From the NCBI RefSeq assembly GCF_014192915.1, contig NZ_JACHYN010000002.1, forward strand, positions 682,001 through 746,000: a stretch of DNA of 64,000 nt, written 5' to 3'. The notes beneath the pieces were generated by a model. It was not told the DNA's origin. It worked only from the letters and a program-made list of their open reading frames with translations, and did not search any database. Position 1 is the stretch's first letter. Each line of letters starts with the position of its first letter. This DNA is from Azospirillum sp. OGB3 (GTDB lineage: Bacteria; Pseudomonadota; Alphaproteobacteria; Azospirillales; Azospirillaceae). Positions 19,580-27,774 of this stretch are shown one piece after another. Both the position numbers and the translations under genes were made by a program.

Positions 19580-20611
19580 ATGCCCACCAATCCCGTTGCC
19601 GGCCGGACCCGGCCCGTCGTCGTCGTCACCGGAGCGTCCGCCGGGGTCGGGCGGGCGACGGCGCTTGCCTTCGCGCGGGAATGGGGTGCTGCGGTCGGGC
19701 TGATCGCCCGCTCCCGCGAGGCGCTGGAGGAGGTGGCGGCGGAGATCGGACGAGTTGGCGGCACGGCGCTGGTGCTGCCCGCCGACGTCGCCGACGCCAA
19801 GGCGGTGGAGGCCGCCGCCGACGAGGCCGAGCGCACGCTCGGTCCCATCGACGTCTGGGTCAACAACGCCATGGTGACGGTGTTCGGGCGCATCCGCGAC
19901 CTGACGCCCGAGGAGGTGCGGCGGGTGACCGAGGTGACCTATCTCGGCTCCGTCCACGGCACGATGGCGGCGCTGCGCCGCATGCTGCCGCGCGACCGCG
20001 GTCTCATCCTCCAGGTCGGGTCGGCGTTGGCCTACCGCTCCATCCCGCTCCAGGCGGCCTATTGCGGCGCCAAGAGCGCCATCCGCGGCTTCATCGACAG
20101 CCTGCGCTCCGAACTCATCCACGACGGCAGCCGCCTGCAAGTGACCATGGTCCATCTGCCCGCCGTCAACACGCCGCAGTTCGACTGGGCGCGCAGCCAC
20201 ATGCCGCGCCGGGCGCGGCCGGTCGGCGCCATCTTCGACCCGGACGACATCGGCCGCGCCATCGTCCGGGCTGCGGCGGACCCGAAGCGGGAGCACTGGC
20301 TGGGCTTCACCACCGCCGAGGCGATCCTCGGCACGCAGGCGCTTCCCGCCTACGCCGACTACCGGGTGGCCTTCACCGCTTTCGAGGGGCAGGAAACGGA
20401 GGAAACGGAAGCGCCGAACCGGCCCGACAATCTGTTCGAGCCGGTTCCGGGCCTGCACCGCACGCATGGGCGCTTCACCGGCCAGGAGGAACGCCTGTCG
20501 GTCAGCACCACGGGAACCGCCGCCTGCGGCTTCGCCTTCCTCGCCGGCTTGGCCTTGGCCGGAGGAATCGGCTACGCCGCGCGCGCGGCCCTGCGGAAGG
20601 AACGCGCCTGA
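19580..20611 (+). CDS. Short-chain dehydrogenase with C-terminal membrane segment
   Basis: A 343-residue classical SDR with the cofactor motif TGASAGVG at residues 17-24, the NNA motif at about 95-97, and the catalytic triad Ser in GSALAYR with Tyr161 and Lys165 in YCGAK. It is about 90 residues longer than a minimal SDR. The extension ends in a hydrophobic helix (CGFAFLAGLALAGGIGYAAR), so the protein is probably tail-anchored. The substrate is unknown. It converges on sugE with 13 bases between stops. Confidence 0.85.
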   Translation: MPTNPVAGRTRPVVVVTGASAGVGRATALAFAREWGAAVGLIARSREALEEVAAEIGRVGGTALVLPADVADAKAVEAAADEAERTLGPIDVWVNNAMVTVFGRIRDLTPEEVRRVTEVTYLGSVHGTMAALRRMLPRDRGLILQVGSALAYRSIPLQAAYCGAKSAIRGFIDSLRSELIHDGSRLQVTMVHLPAVNTPQFDWARSHMPRRARPVGAIFDPDDIGRAIVRAAADPKREHWLGFTTAEAILGTQALPAYADYRVAFTAFEGQETEETEAPNRPDNLFEPVPGLHRTHGRFTGQEERLSVSTTGTAACGFAFLAGLALAGGIGYAARAALRKERA

Positions 20612-20624
20612 TGGCGGCGGTGGG

Positions 20625-20942
20625 TCAGGGTGTGATCAGCTTCAGCCCGAGAATGCCCGCCACGATCAGCGCGATGCAGCCGAGCCGCAGGATGTCGGCG
20701 GATTCCCCGTAAAGCAGGATGCCCAGAAGCACCGTGCCGACCGTTCCGATGCCGGTCCACACGGCGTAGGCGGTGCCGAGCGGCAGCGACTTCAGTGCCA
20801 TCCCAAGCAGGGCGAGGCTGATGACCATCGAGGCAACGGTCAGGGCGGTGGGAATGGGACGGGTAAAACCCTCCGTCTGCTTCAGGCCGACAGCCCAGCC
20901 GATTTCGAAGAGACCGGCGAAGAACAGGATGACCCAGGACAT
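20625..20942 (-). CDS. sugE: SugE/Gdx, small multidrug resistance family guanidinium exporter
   Basis: A 105-residue protein with four transmembrane helices. The essential glutamate of the SMR family is Glu13 in FFAGLFEIGWAVG, and LPLGTAYAVWTGIGTVG follows in helix 3, matching the SugE/Gdx branch rather than EmrE. The start is fixed by GGAGG at 20949-20953, seven bases upstream. The 5' leader carries two ACGA-loop hairpins of the guanidine-II riboswitch, which strongly supports guanidinium as the exported substrate. Confidence 0.93.
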   Translation of the reverse strand: MSWVILFFAGLFEIGWAVGLKQTEGFTRPIPTALTVASMVISLALLGMALKSLPLGTAYAVWTGIGTVGTVLLGILLYGESADILRLGCIALIVAGILGLKLITP

Positions 20943-20966
20943 GGAACACCTCCGATGGATTGGAGG

Positions 20967-21030
20967 CAGGGTCGTCCCCGCCGAACTCCCCACGCCCGAA
21001 ACGGGCGTGCCGCGGTGAGGTCGTCCTCAC
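20967..21030 (-). promoter_or_regulatory. Guanidine-II (mini-ykkC) riboswitch controlling sugE
   Basis: On the minus strand, hairpin P1 (21015-21030) is GTGAGG-ACGA-CCTCAC, a perfect 6-bp stem. Hairpin P2 (20967-20980) is CGGGG-ACGA-CCCTG, a 5-bp stem with one G-U pair. Two hairpins with ACGR loops upstream of an SMR gene define the mini-ykkC class. The linker (20981-21014) holds its own short stem (CACGCCC/GGGCGTG). Directly after P2, CCTCC (20962-20966) can pair with the GGAGG ribosome site (20949-20953), giving a plausible translational switch. Confidence 0.92.
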
Positions 21031-21068
21031 GGGAGGGCGACCGGGATATGGGGATGCGGGCGGTCCGG

Positions 21069-21251
21069 TCAAGCCCCGTCCCAGCGGTGGCCGCTGTCGG
21101 TTTCGCACAGCACGGCGACCTCACGGCGGGGGCAGCGGCGGTCATCCAGCGGCAGGACCGTAAAGCCGGGCGCGGGGCGCTCGCGGGTGGCCGGTTGCGA
21201 CGGCGAAGGGGGCTGGGGGTGCGGTGTGGTGCGGCGGGTCATGGCGGTCAC
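21069..21251 (-). CDS. Possible small protein (60 aa)
   Basis: A GTG-started frame, with an in-frame ATG at 21242, runs upstream of the sugE riboswitch. It encodes a Pro/Arg-rich start followed by a denser segment, PLDDRRCPRREVAVLCE, and a GHRWDGA end. The gap between 20942 and 21326 otherwise contains only the riboswitch. I recognise no family, and the ribosome site is weak. It may be chance in GC-rich DNA. Confidence 0.3.
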   Translation of the reverse strand: MTAMTRRTTPHPQPPSPSQPATRERPAPGFTVLPLDDRRCPRREVAVLCETDSGHRWDGA

Positions 21252-21325
21252 CGGAGCAAGAGGGTCGTTCGCTCCACTCTAACCACGGTGTCCTCCCCGC
21301 GCTGTGGCGGGGCTCACAGAAGGGA

Positions 21326-21871
21326 TCAGGCCCGCTTGCGCTCCGTCGCATCCTTGGGCAGGAACAGGCGGCAGGTCAGCACCGGACCGATCTCGTAGCC
21401 GTTCACGCGGGGGAAGCGCTGGGCGACGCGGTCCAGCGCCTCCTTCTGGTTGGCGGCGACGACCAGATAGGCCCGCCCGTCGCGCCAGGAGGCGGCCATG
21501 GCGCCGCTGGTGTAGAGCGCGTCGGGCGCGCGGCGCACCGTCACCTCCCAGATGGTTCCGGGCCGGGCCTCCAGCCGGTCGAAGACGTGGAACAGCTCCA
21601 TCGGCGCCTGCTGGACCGCGTCGAGTTGCCGTTCCAGCACCTCGGCCTGCCGCTTGGCCTCGGCCAACGCCTCCTCCAAGCCGCCCAGCGTCCCGCGCGT
21701 CGTCTCCAGCGTCTTCCGGGCCTCCTGGATGCGCTGCTCCATGCTCCGGATGTCCTTCTCGGCGGTGGCGATCTCGCCGCGCGCCGCGCGGACGCGGCGT
21801 TCGCCCATCCGGTTCACCAGGACGCTGGCCCCGAGCAGCAGCAGCGAGGCGTAGAGGATGATCGCGGTCAT
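21326..21871 (-). CDS. Membrane-anchored coiled-coil protein, unknown function
   Basis: A 181-residue protein with one N-terminal transmembrane helix (MTAIILYASLLLLGASVLV). A heptad-rich coiled coil spans about residues 25-90, followed by a compact alpha/beta-like domain with WEVTVRRAPDALYTSGAMAA and AYLVVAANQKEALDR. The start overlaps the stop of the upstream gene as ATGA. It is the last of three minus-strand genes of the same unknown operon. I recognise no family. Confidence 0.75.
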   Translation of the reverse strand: MTAIILYASLLLLGASVLVNRMGERRVRAARGEIATAEKDIRSMEQRIQEARKTLETTRGTLGGLEEALAEAKRQAEVLERQLDAVQQAPMELFHVFDRLEARPGTIWEVTVRRAPDALYTSGAMAASWRDGRAYLVVAANQKEALDRVAQRFPRVNGYEIGPVLTCRLFLPKDATERKRA

Positions 21872-22440
21872 AACGAGTCCGGCCGTGCGCTGTCGTTGGC
21901 CCCGCTTCCGGCTGGGATCAGCGGGATCGTCTCGGGCCGCGAGGACAGCACCCCGTTGCGCGCGCTGAAGGCGCGCTGGAGCATCGCCGCCGCGGCGTCC
22001 GGCGTGTCGGCCCACACCCGGGCGATGTTCCGGCGATCCCAGATCGCCCGCGCGAACAGCATGCGCCGAGGATCAAGCCGGGCGAAGTTCGGGACGGTGC
22101 GCAATTCGCTCTCATAGCGCTGGGCGCCGCTCTGCGCGTCGCCGATTTCGTGCACCAGGGCGATCTTGGACGCCTTGACCGATGCGATCAGTCCGGTCAG
22201 GCGCCCGCGCTCGGCGGTCAGCCGGTCGAGAGCCTCCTGCCGCGCGGCGCTTTCGGACTGGACGGCCTCGATGCGGTGGCCAAGGTCGGCGAGGTCGGCG
22301 GCCTGGGCCTCCAGCTTCCGCCGCAGCAGCGCCTTGCGGCTGCCGGCGGCGGTCAGGCGCGAGGCCTCGTACACCACGGCAAGGCCCAGCGCGCCGACGC
22401 ACAGGACCAGCACGGCGAGGGCGAAGGTGTCCATGTTCAT
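21868..22440 (-). CDS. Membrane-anchored coiled-coil protein, unknown function
   Basis: A 190-residue protein built like its downstream neighbour: an N-terminal transmembrane helix (FALAVLVLCVGALGLAVVYE), a coiled coil (about 25-90, LRRKLEAQAADLADLGHRIE), then a globular C-terminal domain with RRMLFARAIWDRRNIARVWA. The shared plan suggests a heteromeric pair arising by duplication, but the C-terminal domains are not obviously similar. The start at 22440 lies 19 bases after the stop of the preceding gene. No named family is recognised. Confidence 0.75.
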   Translation of the reverse strand: MNMDTFALAVLVLCVGALGLAVVYEASRLTAAGSRKALLRRKLEAQAADLADLGHRIEAVQSESAARQEALDRLTAERGRLTGLIASVKASKIALVHEIGDAQSGAQRYESELRTVPNFARLDPRRMLFARAIWDRRNIARVWADTPDAAAAMLQRAFSARNGVLSSRPETIPLIPAGSGANDSARPDSL

Positions 22441-22459
22441 CGCATCATCACCCGGACCA

Positions 22460-23569
22460 TCAGCGCAGGCCCTGAGTGCCGGAAAGATCCGCGACCCCGG
22501 CCATGGAATGCCCTGGCCGTCTGATGAGCGCCGGGGATGGGTCTCCGGAGCGCCGCGCGGCTTCGAACAGGTCCCGCAGTCCTCGATCGGCAGGCGCCGG
22601 GCCGCTGCCAAGCATGGGAAGGTTGGAGGCGCTGCCGTTCCTCTCCTCGCTGTGCGCCGTCAGCCACGCCGCGGCGGCATCGACCAGAGGCAGAGGCAGC
22701 AGCGCCCGAAGCGCCGCGCCGAGCAGGGGGTCGCGACGGGTGTAAAGACCGGCCACCGCGAACAGGGCCATCGCCTCCGGCGGGACGCTGTCGTTGGCCA
22801 TCGCGCCGCGCACGCAGGCCAGCAACTCGTCGATCTCCATGTCCGGTGCCCGCCCTCCCAGCATCCTCCAGCTATCGGACAGGCGCAGCGCGGTGGTCAG
22901 CGTCTCCACGTCCGCGCCGTCCAGCGGTCGGAGCGCCACGACGCCGCCGGGGATTGCCAGGGCGCTGGCGGCGCGCATGCGGTGGGTGTTGGCCTCCTCC
23001 AGGAACAGGGCGAGCGCGGCGGGGTCGGTGCGCAGCGCGTCCAGGACGGTCAGCGAGCGGTCGCGCAGACTTTCCGCCCAGTTCACCATCTCCGGCGAGG
23101 CGAGCACCCGGTCCAGGGCGCCGTCGGCCAGCCGGTTCTCCAGGCGGTTCTGTACGGTGGCCGGCAGATCGTCCATCCGCCGCGACAGGGCCGGCCACCA
23201 GCCGGCGGTGTCGAGGACGCGGATGCATCCGGGCAGCGGATCGGCGACCGACAGCAGGGCCGGATCGCGCAGCATCACCGGCTCCAGCCACCGCGCCCAC
23301 AGGCGGCGCGTGTGCGCCTGCCGTCGGCTGGACAGCAGGCCGAGAACCATGGCGCGGACCGGCAGCCCGGCTGGCCGGTCCGCGGTCCGCGATGCACCGG
23401 GACGGCGGTCGAAGCGCGACAGGAACCGGCGGAACGCCCCGTACCGGCCGGTGGGCGCACCGTCCAACCCGGTGCCGTCCGGCTTCGTGGCGTTTGGGAT
23501 CATGCCGTCCAGGTCCCTGCCATTGGAATCCCCATTTTTGAGGTCCCCGCCCTTGAGGTTCATGTCCAT
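22460..23569 (-). CDS. Hypothetical helical protein, first gene of an unknown three-gene operon
   Basis: A 369-residue soluble protein. The N-terminus (about 1-45) is Gly/Asp/Asn-rich and low complexity (GGDLKNGDSNGRDLDG). The rest is mainly alpha-helical with many Arg and Leu residues and segments such as LPATVQNRLENRLADGALDR. No signal peptide and no recognisable domain. A second ATG at 23563 is possible. It is divergent from the REC-kinase gene at 23799 across 229 bases of relatively AT-rich DNA that should hold both promoters. Confidence 0.7.
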   Translation of the reverse strand: MDMNLKGGDLKNGDSNGRDLDGMIPNATKPDGTGLDGAPTGRYGAFRRFLSRFDRRPGASRTADRPAGLPVRAMVLGLLSSRRQAHTRRLWARWLEPVMLRDPALLSVADPLPGCIRVLDTAGWWPALSRRMDDLPATVQNRLENRLADGALDRVLASPEMVNWAESLRDRSLTVLDALRTDPAALALFLEEANTHRMRAASALAIPGGVVALRPLDGADVETLTTALRLSDSWRMLGGRAPDMEIDELLACVRGAMANDSVPPEAMALFAVAGLYTRRDPLLGAALRALLPLPLVDAAAAWLTAHSEERNGSASNLPMLGSGPAPADRGLRDLFEAARRSGDPSPALIRRPGHSMAGVADLSGTQGLR

Positions 23570-23798
23570 ACGCGGGCAAACTCCCTCGTTTACGGAGAGT
23601 ATAAAAGATTACAGTAATACTTGGGTATGCATCAAAGGGCAGAATTGGCCCAAATTCGTGCTGGGTTCCTCTAATGCATGACGTTTTGTGACAATTTGCT
23701 ACACCCCTGGACGGGTGGGCTTAGGTCTCGTACCGCTTTGGTGCCTTCCTTGTCCGTCGATGCGGAACCATTTGGGTAGGTCATGCGTGGAGGATAGC

Positions 23799-25574
23799 AT
23801 GGGCCAGGATATGGACGAAGGTCTGGACGACGAACCGTTGTTCGGACCCGACGACGGCTTCGCCGACGACTCCACGGCCAACGCCCGGCCGGCGGACCCG
23901 TGGCCCGTGCTGGTGGTCGACGACGATCCCCAGGTCCATACCATGACCGAGGTGCTGCTGCGCGATTTCGAGTTCGAAGGCCGCCCGTTCGAAGTGGTCA
24001 GCGCCCTGTCCGCCGCCGCCGCGCGGTCGCTGCTGCTGACCCGTCCGGACATCCCGGTGGCGCTGCTCGACGTGGTGATGGAGACGGACGACGCCGGTCT
24101 GCGTCTGGTTCGCTTCATCCGTGAGGATCTGAACAACCACCGCATGCGCATCATCCTGCGCACCGGCCAGCCCGGACAGGCGCCGGAGCGTGACGTGGTC
24201 GTCGCCTACGACATCAACGACTACAAGGCCAAGAGCGAGCTGACCGCCCAGCGCCTGTTCACCACGCTGGTCAGCGGGCTGCGGGCGTGGCGCGACATCG
24301 TCACCATCGAACGGCACCGCCAGGGGCTGGAGCGCATCCTTGCCGCCTCCGCCCCGCTGTTTGAAACCCGCTCCATGCGCACGCTGGTGGAAGAGCTGGT
24401 GGACCAGCTCAGCAAGGTCGTGGACAACAGCGGCGGCGCCGTCCTGGCCTGCCGCATGGTGGACCGCGGCGACGGCAAGACGCGGGCCACCGTGGTCGCC
24501 GGCTCGGGCCGCTTCGCGCGGTTCGTCGGGCGGCCCGCTTCCGACGTCCTGGAGCCCGACCTGACCGCCCAGGTGATCGCCGCCTTCGAGATCCAGCAGA
24601 GCAGTTTCGGGTCGGCCCGCTGCATCTTGGCCTTCCGCACGCGGGAGCATGGGACGACGGTCTTCGCCCTTGAGCGGAGCGAGCCCTACCGCGAAGACGA
24701 TCACCGGTTGCTGGAGCTGTTCTGCGCCCGCGTCATCATCGGTTTCGACAACGTGTGCCTGTACGAGGACTTGGTGGCGCTGAACCAGTCTCTGGAACGG
24801 CGCGTCGGCGAGCGGACGGCCGAGCTGGCCGCCAACCAGGCCGCCCTGGTCGCCGCCAAGGAACGGGTGGAGCGGGCCCTGGAGGCGGAACTGGTGGCCC
24901 GCGAGCAGCAGCGCCAGTTCGTCACCATGGTCAGCCACGAGTTCCGCACGCCGCTGGCCATCATCGACAGCGCCGCCCAGATGCTGACGCTGCGGGCCGA
25001 ACGGGAGACCCCGGACTCTCTGGAGCGGCTGCGCGTGATCCGCAGCAGCGTCCAGCGTTTGACCGGGTTGATCGACACGCATTTGACCGACGAGCGGCTG
25101 CAGGCCGGCACGCTGCGGGTGCAGCGGGCGGAGGTCGACCTGAGGGCGCTGCTGCGTTCGGTGACCGAACCCTTCCGCACCGCCTACACCGGCTGCGACT
25201 TCCACCTCGATCTGGACGGCTTGCCGCCGGTGGTGATGGCCGACGGGCATCTGCTGGGCATGCTGTTCAGCAACCTGCTGAACAACGCCTTTAAGTATTC
25301 GGACAGCGATTGTCGCATCACCGTGCGCGGCCAGACCGACGGCGGCATGGCTGTGGTCGAGGTGGCCGACCAGGGCCGCGGCATCCCGCAGCACGAATTG
25401 CCCCTGCTCTTCGAGCGGCACTATCGGGGAACCGGCTCCGCGGGCGTGCCGGGGACGGGCATCGGGCTGCACACGGTGCGGCAGATCATCCTGCTGCATG
25501 GCGGCTCGATCAGCGCCGAAAGCACGGTCGGGCAGGGCAGCCTCTTCCGCGTCCGCCTTCCGATGAAAAGCTGA
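23799..25574 (+). CDS. REC-DUF3369-histidine kinase hybrid
   Basis: A 591-residue cytoplasmic protein. After an acidic lead, a receiver domain (about 35-165) has the acidic pair in VLVVDDDPQ and the phospho-acceptor Asp in ALLDVVM. A DUF3369 region follows (to about 320), then a coiled coil, a HisKA domain with the H-box FVTMVSHEFRTPLAII, and a HATPase domain with NLLNNAFKYS and DQGRGIP. It can both receive and send phosphate. GGAGG 5-7 bases upstream fixes the start. It heads a rightward set that continues with SiaB and SiaC, so it probably feeds that module. Confidence 0.93.
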   Translation: MGQDMDEGLDDEPLFGPDDGFADDSTANARPADPWPVLVVDDDPQVHTMTEVLLRDFEFEGRPFEVVSALSAAAARSLLLTRPDIPVALLDVVMETDDAGLRLVRFIREDLNNHRMRIILRTGQPGQAPERDVVVAYDINDYKAKSELTAQRLFTTLVSGLRAWRDIVTIERHRQGLERILAASAPLFETRSMRTLVEELVDQLSKVVDNSGGAVLACRMVDRGDGKTRATVVAGSGRFARFVGRPASDVLEPDLTAQVIAAFEIQQSSFGSARCILAFRTREHGTTVFALERSEPYREDDHRLLELFCARVIIGFDNVCLYEDLVALNQSLERRVGERTAELAANQAALVAAKERVERALEAELVAREQQRQFVTMVSHEFRTPLAIIDSAAQMLTLRAERETPDSLERLRVIRSSVQRLTGLIDTHLTDERLQAGTLRVQRAEVDLRALLRSVTEPFRTAYTGCDFHLDLDGLPPVVMADGHLLGMLFSNLLNNAFKYSDSDCRITVRGQTDGGMAVVEVADQGRGIPQHELPLLFERHYRGTGSAGVPGTGIGLHTVRQIILLHGGSISAESTVGQGSLFRVRLPMKS

Positions 25575-25653
25575 ACGCGCCGGGTCGGTCCACCGCCGTC
25601 CTCCTTTGATAATCCTTCCAGCGCGGCAGACGGAAATGTAACGTGCTCATAAC

Positions 25654-25713
25654 AAGGCCGCCGTGATGGCCGGAAACCGGTCCGGGCCCTTCAGACACGG
25701 CGGGCGGCCTTTT
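25654..25713 (+). other. 9-bp inverted repeat with long loop in the siaB leader
   Basis: AAGGCCGCC (25654-25662) and GGCGGCCTT (25703-25711) pair perfectly around a 40-base loop that itself contains CCGGAAACCGG. A short T-run follows. It may terminate the upstream kinase gene, or, if both inner and outer stems form, act in the leader of siaB, whose start is 20 bases on. Confidence 0.5.
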
Positions 25714-25733
25714 CGCACTCCAACGGAAGAACC

Positions 25734-26297
25734 GTGGACTCCATTATGCTCGCTCAGCAATATGCCGGGATCAAACGGGACCTTGACGAGAAAGGCATCA
25801 TTTTCTCGTTCAGCGGCTATCTGTCCGAAGGGATACTTTATTCCCTGGGCGAAGCGTTGCGCGAGAAGATGACCCTGGAGGAAACCGATGGCCCGACGGT
25901 TCGCCGGGTTTTCGCCGTCTTCGTCGAGCAGATGCAGAACATCATCCGCTATTCGGCCGAAAAGGTGACCGGCGCGCGCGAGAAGCCGGTCGAACTGAGC
26001 GCCGGGATGGTCACCATCGGCATGGAGGGCGGGAAGGTCTTCATCGTCTGCGGCAACACCGTGTACAACGCCGACGTGCCGCGCCTGCGCGACCGCCTCG
26101 AGTATCTGAAGGGCTTGGACAAGGACGCCATCAAGACCTATTACCGGGAGCAGTTGCGCGAAGCCCCGGAAGAAGGCGCACGGGGCGCCAACATCGGGCT
26201 GATCGAGATCGCGCGCCGCGCCAGCGAACCAATCGAGTATGATTTCCTCGAAATGGACGAGGGCAAGAGCTTCTTCTGCCTCAAGGCTCGGATCTGA
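25734..26297 (+). CDS. siaB: SiaB-family protein kinase
   Basis: A 187-residue protein of the SiaB/DUF6272 family, with a GHKL-type fold related to anti-sigma kinases. Supporting segments are RRVFAVFVEQMQNIIRYSAE near residues 57-76 (N-box-like), FIVCGNTVYNADV, and the glycine-rich GARGANIGLIEIARRAS near 155. In characterised systems SiaB phosphorylates SiaC and SiaA reverses it. A GTG start is used with GGAAGA just upstream; ATG at 25746 is the alternative. siaC starts 8 bases after its stop. Confidence 0.88.
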   Translation: MDSIMLAQQYAGIKRDLDEKGIIFSFSGYLSEGILYSLGEALREKMTLEETDGPTVRRVFAVFVEQMQNIIRYSAEKVTGAREKPVELSAGMVTIGMEGGKVFIVCGNTVYNADVPRLRDRLEYLKGLDKDAIKTYYREQLREAPEEGARGANIGLIEIARRASEPIEYDFLEMDEGKSFFCLKARI

Positions 26298-26305
26298 GAG
26301 CGGCT

Positions 26306-26722
26306 GTGGACATCCGGACGACCATGGAATCCCTGAAATTGCCCGCGACGGGCCGGACGCCCGAAGTCGACTTCGACTTCGCCCAAGGCGTGCTCCGCCT
26401 CAGCGGCGAGTCCTATCCCGACGACGTCGCGACCTTCTTCGGCCCGATCTTCGCAGCGCTCCGCGCCTTTCTCGCCGAAGCGGGCGGCCATCCCATCCGC
26501 TTCGATATGGAGCTGCTGTATTTCAACAGCTCCAGCGCGAAAGCCCTGATGAACATCTTCCAGATGCTGGAGACGGCGGCCGGTGAAGGACGCAGCATCT
26601 CGGTCACCTGGTGCTACGAGGAGAACGACGATTCCATGCAGGAGCTGGGCGAGGACTTTGCCGAGGACCTGCAGCACGTCGCCTTCACCCTCAAACAGAT
26701 TCCGGCCGACGGGGCGTCATGA
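26306..26722 (+). CDS. siaC: SiaC-like biofilm regulation phosphoprotein (DUF1987)
   Basis: A 138-residue protein with the DUF1987 signature: LPATGRTPEVDFDFAQGVLR leading to SGESYPDDVATFF, then the region YFNSSSAKALMNIFQML. That region corresponds to the phosphorylated loop of SiaC; here serines fill the loop. Known SiaC proteins bind and activate the diguanylate cyclase SiaD when unphosphorylated. No SiaD follows. The GTG start (alternative ATG at 26324) lies just after siaB, and the stop overlaps the next start as ATGA. Confidence 0.9.
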   Translation: MDIRTTMESLKLPATGRTPEVDFDFAQGVLRLSGESYPDDVATFFGPIFAALRAFLAEAGGHPIRFDMELLYFNSSSAKALMNIFQMLETAAGEGRSISVTWCYEENDDSMQELGEDFAEDLQHVAFTLKQIPADGAS

Positions 26723-27768
26723 CCTTCAACCTCTTCGCCGCTGAGGAGCAGGCCATCGAGCAGGCCCGCCTTCTGGGGGAGAGGCTGGGCGCTGCCGCGC
26801 CCGAACTGCGCGCCGACTTCGAGGCGCTGGTGGAGGCGTTCCAGCGCAGCACGCGCGAACAGCGCCGCCTGGTCCGGGTCAGCGACCGGCTGCAGGCGCA
26901 GCTCGGCTCCGCCAATCAGGAGTTGGAACGGCGGCGGCAGGAAGCGGAGACCGCGCTGGCCGACCTGCGCGAGGCCCAGGAGGCGATGGTCCGCGCCGAG
27001 AAGCTGGCCTCCCTGGGCGCCCTGGTGGCCGGGGTGGCGCACGAGATCAACACCCCCGTGGGCATCGCCGTGTCCTGCGCGTCGCATCTGTCCGACGCCA
27101 CCGCCGGGCTGCGCCGGCGCGCCCAGTCGGGCGAGCTGAGCAAGGCGGACTTTTCCCGCTATCTGGCCACGGCCACGGACACCTCGGCGCTGATCCTCAC
27201 CAACTGCGAGCGGGCGGCCAAGCTGATCGCCAGCTTCAAGCAGGTGGCGGTGGACCGCGCCAGCGCCGAACGGCGGGCCGTGAATCTCAACCGCTACATT
27301 CAGGAGACGCTGGTCAGCCTGGAACCGAAGCTCCGCCAGGGTCGGCACACCATCGCCGTATCCTGCCCGGACGGGCTGGTGGTCGACAGCTATCCCGGCG
27401 CGCTGTCGCAGATCCTGACCAACCTCGTGATGAATTCGGTCACCCATGCCTTCGTCGACGCGCAGGGCGCGGAGGGGCAGGGCGGCGCCCTGTCGATCAC
27501 GGTGCAGGAACCGGAGCCCGGCACCGTGCGGCTGGATTACACCGATGATGGACGGGGCATTCCGGCGGACCATCTGCCGCGGGTCTTCGATCCCTTCTTC
27601 ACCACCCGGCGCGGCGAGGGAGGAAGCGGGCTCGGCCTGCACATCGTGCACAATCTGGCGGTCGGAGCGCTGAAGGGGACGATTTCTGTGAACAGCGCGC
27701 CGGGGCAGGGCACGCGTTTCGTCCTGACCTTTCCGACAAGCACGCCTCCGGACGACCCCTCCGCCTGA
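26719..27768 (+). CDS. Soluble sensor histidine kinase in the Sia cluster
   Basis: A 349-residue cytoplasmic kinase without transmembrane segments. An N-terminal helical and coiled-coil part (about 1-130) leads into the H-box LGALVAGVAHEINTPVGI. The ATPase domain has LTNLVMNSVTHAF (N-box), DDGRGIP (G1), FDPFFTT (F-box) and GSGLGLHIVHNL (G2). Its ATG overlaps the siaC stop, so it occupies the place of the siaD cyclase in the usual operon. It probably acts on the convergent OmpR-type regulator 6 bases away. Confidence 0.92.
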   Translation: MTFNLFAAEEQAIEQARLLGERLGAAAPELRADFEALVEAFQRSTREQRRLVRVSDRLQAQLGSANQELERRRQEAETALADLREAQEAMVRAEKLASLGALVAGVAHEINTPVGIAVSCASHLSDATAGLRRRAQSGELSKADFSRYLATATDTSALILTNCERAAKLIASFKQVAVDRASAERRAVNLNRYIQETLVSLEPKLRQGRHTIAVSCPDGLVVDSYPGALSQILTNLVMNSVTHAFVDAQGAEGQGGALSITVQEPEPGTVRLDYTDDGRGIPADHLPRVFDPFFTTRRGEGGSGLGLHIVHNLAVGALKGTISVNSAPGQGTRFVLTFPTSTPPDDPSA

Positions 27769-27774
27769 ACTGAT

